Below, piece by piece: positions 1-8,966 of a stretch of 64,000 nt of DNA (its first letter is position 1; the number at the start of each line of letters is the position of its first letter). The stretch comes from CAZHPA01 sp964533945 (lineage in GTDB: Bacteria; Bacillota; Clostridia; Lachnospirales; WRBF01). The translations under genes and the position numbers were made by a program. The notes beneath the pieces were generated by a model. The model was not told where the DNA came from, made no database searches, and saw only the letters and a list, made by a program, of their open reading frames with translations. The stretch lies in NCBI GenBank assembly GCA_964533945.1, contig CAZHPA010000003.1:26547-90546 (forward strand). Reading direction: 5' to 3'.

Positions 1-222
1 GTTCAAAACTTCATAAATGAAGTTGTAACAAATTCGCATAAATTTTCACGTGAAAACTTTTTAGACCGACGAGGACGACATAGAGTTTATGGCATTGTTA
101 AGCTTGTTAATAAAGAATTGGACGAATTGGCGCAAGAGCTTTTAAAGTCTGAAAAAGACCATCTTACAATTTTGGAAAAAACAGATGAGATTAGAGGGCT
201 TTTGCTTGATATAGTTATTTAA
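1..222 (+). CDS. yaaR: YaaR family (DUF327) protein, C-terminal part
   Basis: The reading frame is open from base 1 to a TAA at 220-222, giving the last 73 residues of a protein whose start lies outside the window. The segment contains NFLDRRGRHRVYGIVKLV and ends in EIRGLLLDIVI, which matches what I know of the YaaR/DUF327 family. In Bacillus yaaR sits directly upstream of holB, and here holB follows after 5 bases, so the order supports the call. The family's biochemical role is not established. The two genes are very probably co-transcribed. Confidence 0.85.
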   Translation, partial: VQNFINEVVTNSHKFSRENFLDRRGRHRVYGIVKLVNKELDELAQELLKSEKDHLTILEKTDEIRGLLLDIVI

Positions 223-227
223 AAAGT

Positions 228-1229
228 ATGTATGAATTTGAAAATATAATTGGAAACGAAAACATAATTAATTATTTAAAAACTGCAATTAAATTAAAAA
301 GAGTTCCCCATTCACTAGTTTTTTCAGGAGCTTTTGGAATGGGCAAAAAACTTCTTTCTTTTTCGCTTGCAAAAGCGCTTCTTTGCGAAAAAAGCAGTGA
401 AAACGGGGCTTGCTGCAATAGTTGCATTTCATGTGCAACATTTGAAAGCAAAAATAACCCCGATGTATTTTTTGTTTGCGGCACAAAATTAAAAAGCATT
501 GGCGTTTCAGATGTTAGGGAACAAATTATTAAGCAAATGCAAACAAAACCTTTTAAATACAACAAAAAGATTTTTATTGTATTAGAAGCACACAAGTTAA
601 CTACTGCCGCACAAAATGCATTGTTAAAAACAATTGAAGAACCTTCAAGTTATGGTATGTTCATTTTATTAACCGAAAACTTTAACGCTCTTTTGCCAAC
701 TATACTATCACGTTGCACTATTTTTAAATTAAAACAGCTTCCGGTTAAACATGTTGCAAGTTTTTTAATTGAAAAGCAAAGTATACCAAAGCAACAAGCA
801 TTTTTAATTGCTTCAATTTCAAACGGTAATATAGGGCGTGCTATTTCGCTATGCAGCGATGACGAATTAACCAATATGTATAGTTATATGTTAGACCTAG
901 CTGCGAATATAAAAGAATTTACCATACTTGATGCTTTTAAAGTTTCAAAAGAACTGGAACGTTTTAAAGAAAAAATGCATGAATGTTTAGATATGCTTTT
1001 AATTTGGTATCGTGATGTTTTAATTTTTAAAGAAACAGGCAATGAAGCTTTTCTTGCTCAAAAATATGAAAATTTCAATAATATTGAAGTTAATTCAAGA
1101 CATTATTCAACGCAAAAACTAATTGATTGCATAAATTCTATTTTTGCCGCAAAGTTTAGGTTAAGTCAAAACGCAAGCTTTCAGCTAACCTTAGAAGTTT
1201 TATTTATGGAGTTTCTTGAAAGTTGGTAG
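228..1229 (+). CDS. holB: DNA polymerase III delta' subunit
   Basis: Clamp-loader subunit of the replicative polymerase, 333 residues, normal for the family. Residues 34-41 (GAFGMGKK) occupy the Walker A position but are degenerate, as is usual for delta', which does not hydrolyse ATP. Cysteines at 53, 62/63, 66 and 69 form the clamp-loader zinc module. The SRC motif lies around residue 163 (LSRCTIF). The ATG starts 5 bases after the yaaR stop. The downstream LemA-like gene overlaps the 3' end by 14 bases if its TTG start is used. In Bacillus the next gene would be yaaT, which is absent here. Confidence 0.92.
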   Translation: MYEFENIIGNENIINYLKTAIKLKRVPHSLVFSGAFGMGKKLLSFSLAKALLCEKSSENGACCNSCISCATFESKNNPDVFFVCGTKLKSIGVSDVREQIIKQMQTKPFKYNKKIFIVLEAHKLTTAAQNALLKTIEEPSSYGMFILLTENFNALLPTILSRCTIFKLKQLPVKHVASFLIEKQSIPKQQAFLIASISNGNIGRAISLCSDDELTNMYSYMLDLAANIKEFTILDAFKVSKELERFKEKMHECLDMLLIWYRDVLIFKETGNEAFLAQKYENFNNIEVNSRHYSTQKLIDCINSIFAAKFRLSQNASFQLTLEVLFMEFLESW

Positions 1230-1755
1230 TATTATGTTAATAATGTTTATGTGCATTTTAATAATTATAATAATTTTAACATATCTAATAATAAGCTATA
1301 TAATTATAAGCGAAAAAACAAGAAAAGTTAAAGATTTAAAAGCTTTACTGGAAGACCAACTTAAAAAATGCTATGCACTTGTTCCTCAAATTGTTGATGA
1401 AATAACAAAAAACAGAATTAGCGATGAAATATATTACATAATAACAACATCGAAAGCTATATATGAAAAATCGAATAATACAAAACAGCTTGCATTGGCA
1501 TACAATAGGTTTTTACACGGCCTGCGGCTGTTGCAACTGGCATCTAAAGCAAGCACAGTTGCAAAAAGCAGCCTAGAGCTTCAAAAAATATTTTTAGAAA
1601 TTGATAATATAGAGCAAAAAATTAACTTTCAATCTAAGTTTTATAACGATGCTGTAAACGAATATAACAACTATGTTAAAAGAATTAGCGGAAAAATAAT
1701 TGCAAATATATTAAACCGAAAATTGGCAAGCTTGTTTTTATATAACAAAAAATAG
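1216..1755 (+). CDS. LemA family membrane-anchored protein
   Basis: About 179 residues. A strongly hydrophobic N-terminal segment (roughly residues 7-32) is followed by a helical region. LKALLEDQLKKCYALVPQIV recalls the conserved start of LemA proteins (a polar helix ending in LIPNLV). The C-terminal FYNDAVNEYNNYVKRI plus IIANIL matches the conserved LemA end (FNDAVxxYN..FPxxLIA). LemA proteins have one N-terminal membrane anchor and no settled function. The start is uncertain: TTG at 1216 has GGAG at 1208-1211 but overlaps holB, while ATG at 1234 avoids the overlap but lacks a good ribosome binding site. It looks translationally coupled to holB. Confidence 0.65.
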   Translation: MKVGSIMLIMFMCILIIIIILTYLIISYIIISEKTRKVKDLKALLEDQLKKCYALVPQIVDEITKNRISDEIYYIITTSKAIYEKSNNTKQLALAYNRFLHGLRLLQLASKASTVAKSSLELQKIFLEIDNIEQKINFQSKFYNDAVNEYNNYVKRISGKIIANILNRKLASLFLYNKK

Positions 1756-1790
1756 CCTGAAACAACTAAAGGGTGTCTTTAACTAAAATA

Positions 1791-1819
1791 ACTAGAGAAC
1801 GCACAAGGCGCCCTCTAGT
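1791..1819. terminator. Possible bidirectional terminator
   Basis: An inverted repeat, ACTAGAG (1791-1797) and CTCTAGT (1813-1819), with inner complementary CGC/GCG. It lies between the converging LemA-like gene and the stalk/PPC gene and overlaps the latter's stop codon. A T-rich stretch follows on the minus strand. The stem is short, so this is tentative. Confidence 0.4.
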
Positions 1820-3410
1820 TTGTATTAACTTTAAGAATATAATCAATCCAAGACCAGCTTTCAGCCCGTTCGATTTTAACAAAATATTTTCCCGCAGGTA
1901 AAAATAAATTAATCGAACCTTTTTTAGTTTCATCTCCGTTCGAATAGAAAACTAACCGCTGCAAATCATTAGAATCATGCAAGCCTATAGACCAATGAGA
2001 TTTTGTGCTATTTAAATTATTGTGTTCAAATGCTATTGAAACTTCTCTTGAATCAGCTAAATCAAAAACAAAATAATCAACATCTTTGTCACTTCCAAGG
2101 TTTCCAATAACTTCTGTATCTGTGCTTATTTGGTTTGCTTCTTGGGCTGCATTATTGTCTTCAATTTCATATTTGTTAGCGTTGGATTCGTAATTAACTT
2201 TAAGCCCGTAATCTATGGAAGACCAGTAATAATAGCCTTTTTCAACTTTAACAAAATATTTTCCGGCAGGCAAATATGCATTTATAGAGCCTTTTTTAGT
2301 TTCGTCGCCGTTTGAATGGAAAACTAAATGTTTTGTTTCGCTTGAATCGTATAAAGTTATTATCCAATATGTTTTTGCACTGTTTAAATTTTCATGGGAA
2401 AAAACTAGCCAAACTTTACCCGGAGTTTTTAAATCAAATGTAAATTGGTCAACATCTTTATCATGCCAAAAGCTTCCTGATATTTCAGAGTTTGTATTAA
2501 TAACGTTTGCTAATTCTAACGTGTCGTTGTCTTCAACTTCATACTTTCCGCTGCTGTTGGCTTCATAATTAACTTTTAGCTCATAATTAATCCAAGACCA
2601 GTTATATTCTCCCTTTTCAACCTTAACAACATATTCCCCCGAAGGCAAATATAAATTACTAGAGTCTTTTTTTGTGTCGTTTCCTGTTGAGTGAAGCGTT
2701 AGACGTCTTGCATTTTTAGAATCATATAAGCCTGCAATCCAATATGTTTTTGCACTGCTAAATCCGTCGTGGGAAAAAGTAAGCCAAACTTTTCCGGGGT
2801 TATCAAGCTTAAATTTATATGAATTTACAGTGCTTTCAGCTTCTAGGCTGCCTGTAAAGGCAGTGTTTACCCCTGATGAGTTGTCTGTTGAAGCCATAAC
2901 GTAATTGTTGTGAACGCTTGATGTTATTGCAATAGTATTTTTGGTTGAAATCCAATCAACGTCTATGCTTAGAGCGTTGCATATATCTCTTAGTTTAAAG
3001 TAGTTATTGTTATCTATTAAATAGCTTGACGGGCTTATTTTGCTACCGTCTAAATATATGCTTGAATTAGATGGTGAAACAGCTTTTTCTGTTCTGGTTT
3101 CCGAAGTTTTTAATTCGTCGCCGACTACTGTGTATGGTTTATTACTAATTATGTTTAATGCATTTTTAGTTTCATCCCATTGCACATTAAAATTTTTAGC
3201 CGTATTATTAATTGCCATTGCAATATCACGAAGTTTGAAATAATTGCTTCCTTCAATGTTATATGCTTCAAGCTCAACCTCTTTTTCATTAACTAATACT
3301 TTAGAGTTTGCAGGAATTGCTTTTTTAGGAGTATCCGCAAAAACAACAGCCATATTAAAATTAAAGCATATTATAGCGCAAGTTAACAATATAACGCTTA
3401 TGTTTTTCAT
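1815..3410 (-). CDS. Secreted protein: stalk domain plus three PPC-like repeats
   Basis: 531 residues with a signal peptide (about 1-25, ending VVFA). Residues ~35-170 hold two copies of the copper-amine-oxidase-N-like 'stalk' motif (VLVNEKEVELEAY..NYFKLRDIA; YLIDNNNYFKLRDICNAL). Three ~115-residue repeats follow, each of the pattern DVD.F.FDL..PGKVWL.FSH..L.SAKTYWI..LYDS...L..HS.G.ETKK.S...LP.G.Y.VKVE. This resembles bacterial pre-peptidase C-terminal (PPC) domains. No catalytic domain is visible, so it is probably an extracellular binding or structural protein. The ribosome binding site AAGGTGGGG precedes the ATG. It is single-gene, converging with the LemA-like gene. Confidence 0.75.
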   Translation of the reverse strand: MKNISVILLTCAIICFNFNMAVVFADTPKKAIPANSKVLVNEKEVELEAYNIEGSNYFKLRDIAMAINNTAKNFNVQWDETKNALNIISNKPYTVVGDELKTSETRTEKAVSPSNSSIYLDGSKISPSSYLIDNNNYFKLRDICNALSIDVDWISTKNTIAITSSVHNNYVMASTDNSSGVNTAFTGSLEAESTVNSYKFKLDNPGKVWLTFSHDGFSSAKTYWIAGLYDSKNARRLTLHSTGNDTKKDSSNLYLPSGEYVVKVEKGEYNWSWINYELKVNYEANSSGKYEVEDNDTLELANVINTNSEISGSFWHDKDVDQFTFDLKTPGKVWLVFSHENLNSAKTYWIITLYDSSETKHLVFHSNGDETKKGSINAYLPAGKYFVKVEKGYYYWSSIDYGLKVNYESNANKYEIEDNNAAQEANQISTDTEVIGNLGSDKDVDYFVFDLADSREVSIAFEHNNLNSTKSHWSIGLHDSNDLQRLVFYSNGDETKKGSINLFLPAGKYFVKIERAESWSWIDYILKVNTN

Positions 3411-3857
3411 TTTTTACCCCACCTTGTCTTTTTACTTAGCGATTATCTAACGTGCTTTCATTAAGCCAGCGGGAGCTGCAATAACCCCCTTAATTTTAGT
3501 TTACTCACAAATTGCATTTTTCACTAGTTATTTTCTCCTTTCTTATCATTATAATATGTTCCCTTTTTGCTTTTAATTGTTAGTTAGGTTAAAATTAATG
3601 AAATATTTAATATTTTTATGGAATTTTATTATATTTGACTAACTACACCAATTAATATGTTCTTACAAATAGTTAATAAATTTGTATCTAAAGACTAGGT
3701 AGTGCTTTGCTCTTTTTCGTTAAACTTGAAATATTTACTTAACTGTTAAAAGCTTATTTTATGCTATGATTTCTCATATTATAAATAACTTTATTATATT
3801 TTTTGGAAAAAGTCAATATACTAACATGCTAGGAAACCGTTTTATGCATTGAAAATA
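3411..3857. other. Intergenic region, no gene seen
   Basis: About 450 bases between the divergent stalk/PPC gene and the MATE gene. Apart from the ribosome binding site of the minus-strand gene at ~3413-3424 and general AT-richness, I recognise nothing. The GC-richer patch at ~3440-3490 could be part of a 5' leader, but I could not fit it to a known riboswitch consensus. Confidence 0.5.
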
Positions 3858-3886
3858 TTGCCTAATTTTAATTAGTATGGTATTAT
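3858..3886 (+). promoter_or_regulatory. Sigma-A-type promoter of the MATE gene
   Basis: TTGCCT (3858-3863), a 17-base spacer, then TATTAT (3881-3886), about 55 bases before the MATE start. The overlapping repeat CCTAAT (3861-3866)/ATTAGG (3891-3896) followed by a T-run could look like an attenuator, but it overlaps the promoter itself. Confidence 0.55.
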
Positions 3887-3940
3887 GTGGATTAGGTGTT
3901 TTTTCTTAAAAGTTAAAGTAAATTGTTAGGAGATTTCAAA

Positions 3941-5335
3941 ATGTCAACAAACCTAGAAAACCGTATGGCAACGGAAAAACTAAGCCTTCTTGTAATAAAG
4001 CTATCAATTCCAACTATTATTTCAATGGTTGTTTCGGCATTGTATAATGTTGTTGATAGATTTTGGATAGGAAAAATGGAAGGCATAGGCGCAAGCGCGC
4101 TAGCCGGAATAGGCATATGTATGCCTATAATGAATATTATAATGGGATTTTCAATGCTTGTTGCAATAGGGGCTGCTTCCCGAATTTCAATTAGCCTTGG
4201 AGAACGTGAGCAACAGTTTGCCGAAAAAGTACTTGGAAATGCATTTACATTAACAATTTTATTTGCTGCATTTTCAACAATTGGCGGCTTATTAACTTTA
4301 AAGCCTTTGTTGCTTTTGGTTGGGGCAACAGAAAACAGCTTACCATACGCAATAGACTATATGTCTATTATATTAATCGGTTCAACATTTGCCTTTTTAT
4401 CCTTTTCAATGAATCACCCTATACGTGCTGCTGGAAACAGCGTTCGCTTTGCAACTACTCAAATTATTGGAACAGTTGTTAATATTATATTAGACCCAAT
4501 TTTAATTTTTGGCTTTAATATGGGAATTAAAGGGGCGGCTTGGGCAACAATTATTGCTCAGCTTGTAACGTGTGTTTGGATTTTTGCGTATTTTTTCGGT
4601 AAAAAATCTGTAATTAAGTTTAAATTTAAAAACCTAAAACCCGATTTTGCCGTTGTTGCAAGCATTTTTTCAATTGGACTTTCACCGTTTTTAATGCAAG
4701 TTGCCGCAAGCTTTATTTCGGCAATTGCAAACCGCACCCTTCAATATTACGGAGAGCTTGAAATTGGTTCGGGAGATATGGCAATTAGTAGCATGACTAT
4801 AGTTATGAGCCTTTTTGTTTTGCTTTTTATGCCCATTTTAGGAATAAACCAAGGTGTGCAGCCTATAATAGGCTTTAACTTCGGCGCAAAAAATTATGAA
4901 CGTGTTAGAGATGCGTTTAAATGGTCGGTTATATATAGCATTGCTATGTGTACGGCAGGTTTTTTAGTTGTTGAAATGTTTGCCCCACAAATGATTTTAA
5001 TATTTAACGACGACCCATCTTTAGTTTCATTAGGTGCTAAAGGTGCAAGAATATTTTTAGCTTCAATGCCGCTGTTAGGGTTTTTAGTTCCGGCAACAAA
5101 TTTCTTTCAAGCTATTGGAAGGGCAAAAATTTCTATTATTTTAAGTCTTTTACGACAAGTAATTGTTTTAGTTCCTGCATATTTTATTTTGCCTAAACTT
5201 TTAGGGTTGAATGGAGCATTTATGGCAAATCCCCTTTCAGATATTATTTCTACAGTTGTTGCTTTTGTTTATATAATTAAGGAATTTAAACTTTTAAAAA
5301 TTAGGTTTGAACAAGAAAATAAACAAGTTATCTAA
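3941..5335 (+). CDS. MATE family efflux transporter
   Basis: About 464 residues, hydrophobic throughout, with the twelve-helix layout of the MATE family of cation-coupled multidrug exporters. Recognisable motifs include PTIISMVVSALYNVVDRFWIG near the N-terminus, LDPILIFGF, and GINQGVQPIIGFNFGAKNYE in the second half. The frame extends to a TTG at 3923, but AGGAG (3928-3932) lies eight bases before ATG 3941, so I use the ATG. It stands alone behind its own promoter. The substrate cannot be told from sequence; drugs, dyes or metabolites are all possible for this family. Confidence 0.92.
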   Translation: MSTNLENRMATEKLSLLVIKLSIPTIISMVVSALYNVVDRFWIGKMEGIGASALAGIGICMPIMNIIMGFSMLVAIGAASRISISLGEREQQFAEKVLGNAFTLTILFAAFSTIGGLLTLKPLLLLVGATENSLPYAIDYMSIILIGSTFAFLSFSMNHPIRAAGNSVRFATTQIIGTVVNIILDPILIFGFNMGIKGAAWATIIAQLVTCVWIFAYFFGKKSVIKFKFKNLKPDFAVVASIFSIGLSPFLMQVAASFISAIANRTLQYYGELEIGSGDMAISSMTIVMSLFVLLFMPILGINQGVQPIIGFNFGAKNYERVRDAFKWSVIYSIAMCTAGFLVVEMFAPQMILIFNDDPSLVSLGAKGARIFLASMPLLGFLVPATNFFQAIGRAKISIILSLLRQVIVLVPAYFILPKLLGLNGAFMANPLSDIISTVVAFVYIIKEFKLLKIRFEQENKQVI

Positions 5336-5392
5336 ACCACCTTCACTGCATATATTTAATTAATATGTGTAATTACGAAGGAGGTTTTAAAA

Positions 5393-5863
5393 ATGGAACC
5401 AAACAGACGAAGGGCATATACCAAAAGCAAAAGATATGTTAGCAGGAAAAAGCCTAAAACAAAGCCAAGCACAATTGACACAGTTGTGACGCAATGTATT
5501 GTTTGCGGTTTAGTTTTGGCTTTTTTGCTTTTTGTTCGTGTTGTTGATACGCCGTTTTCAGAAGATATTAGAAATAGCTTAAAATTTGTTTTATTAGGAG
5601 AAACAAGCGTTGATGAAGTAGTTGAAGCATACAGCAGTGTTACTAAAACTGCCGAAAATATGAAAAATTCAGTTCAAACAATATTCGGGGGAACTAAGGA
5701 AGAGGAAGAAGAAAAAGAAGAAGAAAGTACATATAATTCAACTTTTGAAGCCGAGCCTGAAAATAGCTTGGAAATTAATAATAATTCCAACGATAACTTT
5801 AGAATAGATGAAGATATTTTAAGCGACATAAACTCCCGACAAGATTTTTATACTGCCGACTAG
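5393..5863 (+). CDS. Truncated SpoIVFA-like membrane protein lacking the LytM domain
   Basis: 156 residues: a basic N-terminus, one membrane helix (about 38-52, followed by VVDTPFSEDIRNSLKFVL), then a Glu-rich acidic tail. The helix and the DTPFSEDIR.. stretch resemble the N-terminal part of the M23 (LytM) SpoIVFA-like proteins that clostridia often encode next to SpoIVFB. The M23 domain is absent: the protein ends about where it would begin. It lies 29 bases upstream of the M50 gene's chosen start and has a strong ribosome binding site (AAGGAGG), so it looks expressed. A role as an inhibitor or scaffold for the neighbouring protease is inferred from position only. Confidence 0.6.
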   Translation: MEPNRRRAYTKSKRYVSRKKPKTKPSTIDTVVTQCIVCGLVLAFLLFVRVVDTPFSEDIRNSLKFVLLGETSVDEVVEAYSSVTKTAENMKNSVQTIFGGTKEEEEEKEEESTYNSTFEAEPENSLEINNNSNDNFRIDEDILSDINSRQDFYTAD

Positions 5864-5892
5864 AAAATATTGCGTCCTTGGGAGTTGATTGC

Positions 5893-6735
5893 TTGCTTAA
5901 GAAAATTTCAACATTCAAATCATTTTTATTTTTCTCTGTAATAGCAATAGCATTAGGATATTTAAAACAATTTGCAATTATTACTTCAATAGCAATATTG
6001 CACGAACTATCTCATATTATAGCAGCCAAAGCTTTTGGGCTTAATACAGAAAAAATTAGCTTCACACCAATTGGGCTTTTTGCTGTTGTTGAAGATTTTG
6101 ATTTTTTACCATTATTTAAAAAGGTTGTTGTTTTGCTTGCCGGGCCTTTTGCAAACTTGCTTTTGGCAATGCTTTCATTACTATTTTTTAAAGGAAAATA
6201 TGAATTTTTTGTTGCTGCAAATATCTCTCTTTTCTTTTTTAATTTGCTTCCAATATATCCTCTTGATGGCGGAAGCGTTTTTAGTGCTATTTTAGGAAGA
6301 ATGATTGGAACGATTAAAGCAGGCAACTTAATAACTAAAATTAGTAAAATATTTTGTTACATTCTTATAGTAATTGGTTTTGTGCAAGTTGTTTTATATC
6401 CATACAATATAAGTATTTTGTGCATTAGCTTATATTTAATTTTTATTAATAAAAACGGTAATATTAATGCCCAAATGCAATTTTGCCGCTTGCTTTCTTT
6501 TAAAGACAAAGAGCATAAAGAAAAAAGAATTTTACCGCTTAAATCTTTTGCCGTTTTTAAAGAAGCGCAAGTTAAAAATATAGTTAAGCTTTTGTGTTTT
6601 GATTACTTTTTTGTTGTATATATAATTGATGAAGGAGTTGTATTTACAGAGCGGCAAGTTATTGACTATGTTTTAAAGTTTGGGCTTTGTGGAACTGTAT
6701 TTGATATATATAAAACCGCCAATGCGGCGTGTTAG
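5893..6735 (+). CDS. SpoIVFB-like M50 intramembrane metalloprotease
   Basis: About 280 residues, polytopic. HELSH (residues 37-41) is the HExxH zinc motif, and YPLDGG (D125) supplies the third ligand, as in site-2 proteases. The C-terminal ~80 residues are soluble and may be a degenerate CBS-like region. In Bacillus SpoIVFB cleaves pro-sigma-K in the mother cell, so the neighbouring SpoIVFA-like gene and the spoIIA operon at 51-53 kb fit a sporulation role. A start at TTG 5878 is possible, but GGGAG (5880-5884) sits eight bases before TTG 5893. A role in processing another membrane protein cannot be excluded. Confidence 0.8.
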   Translation: MLKKISTFKSFLFFSVIAIALGYLKQFAIITSIAILHELSHIIAAKAFGLNTEKISFTPIGLFAVVEDFDFLPLFKKVVVLLAGPFANLLLAMLSLLFFKGKYEFFVAANISLFFFNLLPIYPLDGGSVFSAILGRMIGTIKAGNLITKISKIFCYILIVIGFVQVVLYPYNISILCISLYLIFINKNGNINAQMQFCRLLSFKDKEHKEKRILPLKSFAVFKEAQVKNIVKLLCFDYFFVVYIIDEGVVFTERQVIDYVLKFGLCGTVFDIYKTANAAC

Positions 6736-6738
6736 CAT

Positions 6739-6778
6739 AAATTCCCTAAAAAGCTTTGCTTTGGTGGGGAATTTTTTA
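6739..6778 (+). terminator. Rho-independent terminator after the M50 gene
   Basis: AAATTCCC (6739-6746) pairs with GGGAATTT (6767-6774), with an inner AAAGC/GCTTT pairing, and runs into TTTTTT. Confidence 0.7.
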
Positions 6779-6959
6779 TTATGCAATATTTGTATGCCAC
6801 TAAAAAATTATGTTATAACAAGACGATGAAATAGAACTAATATTTTTTGACATGCAAATTGTATTTTTTAGTCCTTTTATTTATTGAAATTTATATATAA
6901 AAACTACCTAGGCATTATTATAATAAACGCTAGATGGTTTGTGCTGAAGGTTATTAGAA

Positions 6960-7056
6960 AATATGTGACATACTCACTCACCTATATCTTAGATAGGCAA
7001 GGGAATATGTCACCCATTTCAACGGCACAAGCCCCCGGCTTTAGCCGTGGGGAAGA
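6960..7056 (+). mobile_element. Orphan right-end-like sequence of an IS200/IS605-type element
   Basis: Two structured parts. At 6965-7013, GTGACATA pairs exactly with TATGTCAC, enclosing CCTAT/ATAGG. At 7032-7052, CCCC-CGGCT pairs with AGCCG-GGGG (one bulge). The second, in the context AAGCCCCCGGCTTTAGCCGT, is the familiar hairpin at the right end of IS200/IS605 elements and at the 3' end of their omega (reRNA) RNAs. No tnpA or tnpB gene lies nearby. A 66-codon frame at 6884-7084 runs through the hairpins and is unlikely to be a protein. The sequence between 6781 and 6960 is AT-rich with nothing recognised. Confidence 0.55.
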
Positions 7057-7110
7057 AGCTGTAATATTTTTAAAATTTTATTAGAAACTCCATTGACGCA
7101 AATAAGTATT

Positions 7111-8334
7111 TTATCTTAAAGACATTTCGCTAATTCTTTCAATTGCTTTTTTAGTATTTTCTGCACTTCCAAATGCCGTTAATCTAACATATCCTTCGCC
7201 GCTTGGCCCAAACCCAACACCCGGAGTTGTTACAACAAATACTTCATTTAAAAGTTTGTCGAAAAATTGCCATGATGTATAACCGCTTGGAACTTTTGCC
7301 CAAATATATGGGGCGTTTTGTCCGCCAAAAACAGTAAGCCCTGCTTTGGTTAAACCTTCCCTAATTACGAAAGCATTTTTCATATAATAATCTATAGTTT
7401 CTTTAACGGCTTTTTGCCCTGCTTCTGAATAGACGGCGGCCGCTCCTTTTTGAATAATATATGAAACACCGTTATATTTTGTAGATTGGCGACGCAACCA
7501 TAATGAATTTATACTAACACCTTCAACTACAAGTTCTTTTGGAATAACAACATATGCGCAGCGTGTTCCTGTGAAGCCGGCAGTTTTTGAAAAGCTTCTA
7601 AATTCAATAGCGCAGCTTTTAGCGCCTTCAATTTCAAAAATGCTGCGAGGTAAGCTGTCGTCGCTTATAAATGCTTCATATGCGGCATCGTATAATATTA
7701 TAGAGTTATTTTTTTGCGCATATTCAACCCAATTTTTTAAATATTCTTTTGTTGCAACTGCTCCTGTTGGGTTATTTGGAAAGCAAAGATATATTAAATC
7801 TGCCTTTTTAGAAGCTGGAATTTCTGGCAAAAATCCATTTTGTTCTGTGCATTCCATATATATTATATTGCTCCATTTGCCGTTTTCTAAAAGTTCGCCG
7901 GAACGTCCACCCATTACGTTTGAATCGACATATACAGGGTACACAGGGTCGCAGACAGCAATTATGTTGTCTGTTCCAAAAATGTCGCCAATGCAACTTG
8001 TATCGCTTTTTGCACCGTCGCTAACAAATATTTCTGAAATGTCAATATTAACGCCACGTGATGCAAAGTCGTTGTCTGCTATTAGTTTACGTAAAAATTC
8101 ATAGCCTTCATATGGGCCATAGCCTTTTAAGCCTGCTTCTGTTAGCATTTCGTCTGCTGCTTCCTTAATTGCGCAAACAACAGCTTGAGAAAGGGGGCGT
8201 GTTACATCGCCTATTCCTAAGCGAATTATTTCTTTTGTTGGGTTTTCTGCAGCAAATTTTGAAACTTTTGTACTAATATCTGCAAATAAATAATTTCCCG
8301 GTAGTTTTGTATAATTTTTGTTAATTGTAGCCAA
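7111..8334 (-). CDS. dapL: LL-diaminopimelate aminotransferase
   Basis: 407 residues, the usual length for DapL, a PLP enzyme that converts tetrahydrodipicolinate directly to LL-2,6-diaminopimelate for lysine and peptidoglycan. The N-terminal NYLFADISTKVSKF, the GIGDVTRPL stretch, GYGPYEGYEFLR, FPNNPTG and the PLP-lysine segment SFSKTAGFTGTR (K250) are characteristic. It lies downstream of dapF on the same strand, with one small gene between, so the two last steps to meso-DAP are encoded together. Confidence 0.95.
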   Translation of the reverse strand: MATINKNYTKLPGNYLFADISTKVSKFAAENPTKEIIRLGIGDVTRPLSQAVVCAIKEAADEMLTEAGLKGYGPYEGYEFLRKLIADNDFASRGVNIDISEIFVSDGAKSDTSCIGDIFGTDNIIAVCDPVYPVYVDSNVMGGRSGELLENGKWSNIIYMECTEQNGFLPEIPASKKADLIYLCFPNNPTGAVATKEYLKNWVEYAQKNNSIILYDAAYEAFISDDSLPRSIFEIEGAKSCAIEFRSFSKTAGFTGTRCAYVVIPKELVVEGVSINSLWLRRQSTKYNGVSYIIQKGAAAVYSEAGQKAVKETIDYYMKNAFVIREGLTKAGLTVFGGQNAPYIWAKVPSGYTSWQFFDKLLNEVFVVTTPGVGFGPSGEGYVRLTAFGSAENTKKAIERISEMSLR

Positions 8335-8425
8335 TGTTAAATCTCCTTTGTATTTTAAATATTAAGCATATAACTTATTTAAATGATAGAGTAAGCTTTG
8401 TAGTTACAGTTGAATTAAATATATT

Positions 8426-8902
8426 TTAGTATCCCATTTCTTTAAGTATTGAACTTAACCTACTAAGGCGTTCGCCTAAAAGCTCATCATCTTTGGCAAG
8501 CTCTGCGTACAGAAGCTGTATGTCTTCGTCAAGCATTTCATTGTCTGTGCAAATAGAAACGTTCATTGCGCCACCTTGCAATGCAATTCTATCTATTTGA
8601 ATATTATTTTCATCATATAAATTTTTATATTTATATGCTTCCTTAAAATATAACTTTGTTCTGCATAGAAATATTGCAAGGTCTACAACACGATGAAGCG
8701 GCATTTCTTCTGATTGTCTTGACCATTTTTCTCCTGTATGTCTCCAAACTTTAGCAGAAGCGCTAACTTTCCCTCTGTCACTCCATTGAGCAAGCCCAAT
8801 AGACAAGCCTTTTGCATCTGAGCCTTTAATTCTTCCGTCTATTTTATCATATTCTTCTGAAACTATAACGGGTTTGTGTTTTAGGTTGGTTGGAACTTTC
8901 AC
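8426..8902 (-). CDS. Conserved hypothetical protein (DUF6530-like)
   Basis: 158 residues, soluble, no signal peptide. The N-terminal stretch (KHKPVIVSEEYDKIDG, then SDAKGLSIGLAQW and WSRQSEEMPLHRVVDLAIF) looks like a family I associate with DUF6530, whose function is unknown. The C-terminal third is acidic and helical. The start is GTG at 8902, preceded by GGGTGAT. It sits between dapF and dapL on the same strand and may be co-transcribed with them, but nothing in it suggests an enzymatic role in that pathway. Confidence 0.6.
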   Translation of the reverse strand: MKVPTNLKHKPVIVSEEYDKIDGRIKGSDAKGLSIGLAQWSDRGKVSASAKVWRHTGEKWSRQSEEMPLHRVVDLAIFLCRTKLYFKEAYKYKNLYDENNIQIDRIALQGGAMNVSICTDNEMLDEDIQLLYAELAKDDELLGERLSRLSSILKEMGY

Positions 8903-8966
8903 TATAATATCACCCTTTTTATATTTAGATTACTAAATATAGTATACTACTAACTTACTAAAAATG

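Noticed and set aside
3440..3490. GC-richer patch upstream of the stalk/PPC gene as a riboswitch
   Set aside because: I could not match it to the c-di-GMP, guanidine, purine or cobalamin consensus on either strand.
6884..7084. 66-codon plus-strand frame
   Set aside because: It runs through two strong hairpins of the IS605-like right end and has no ribosome binding site or homology.
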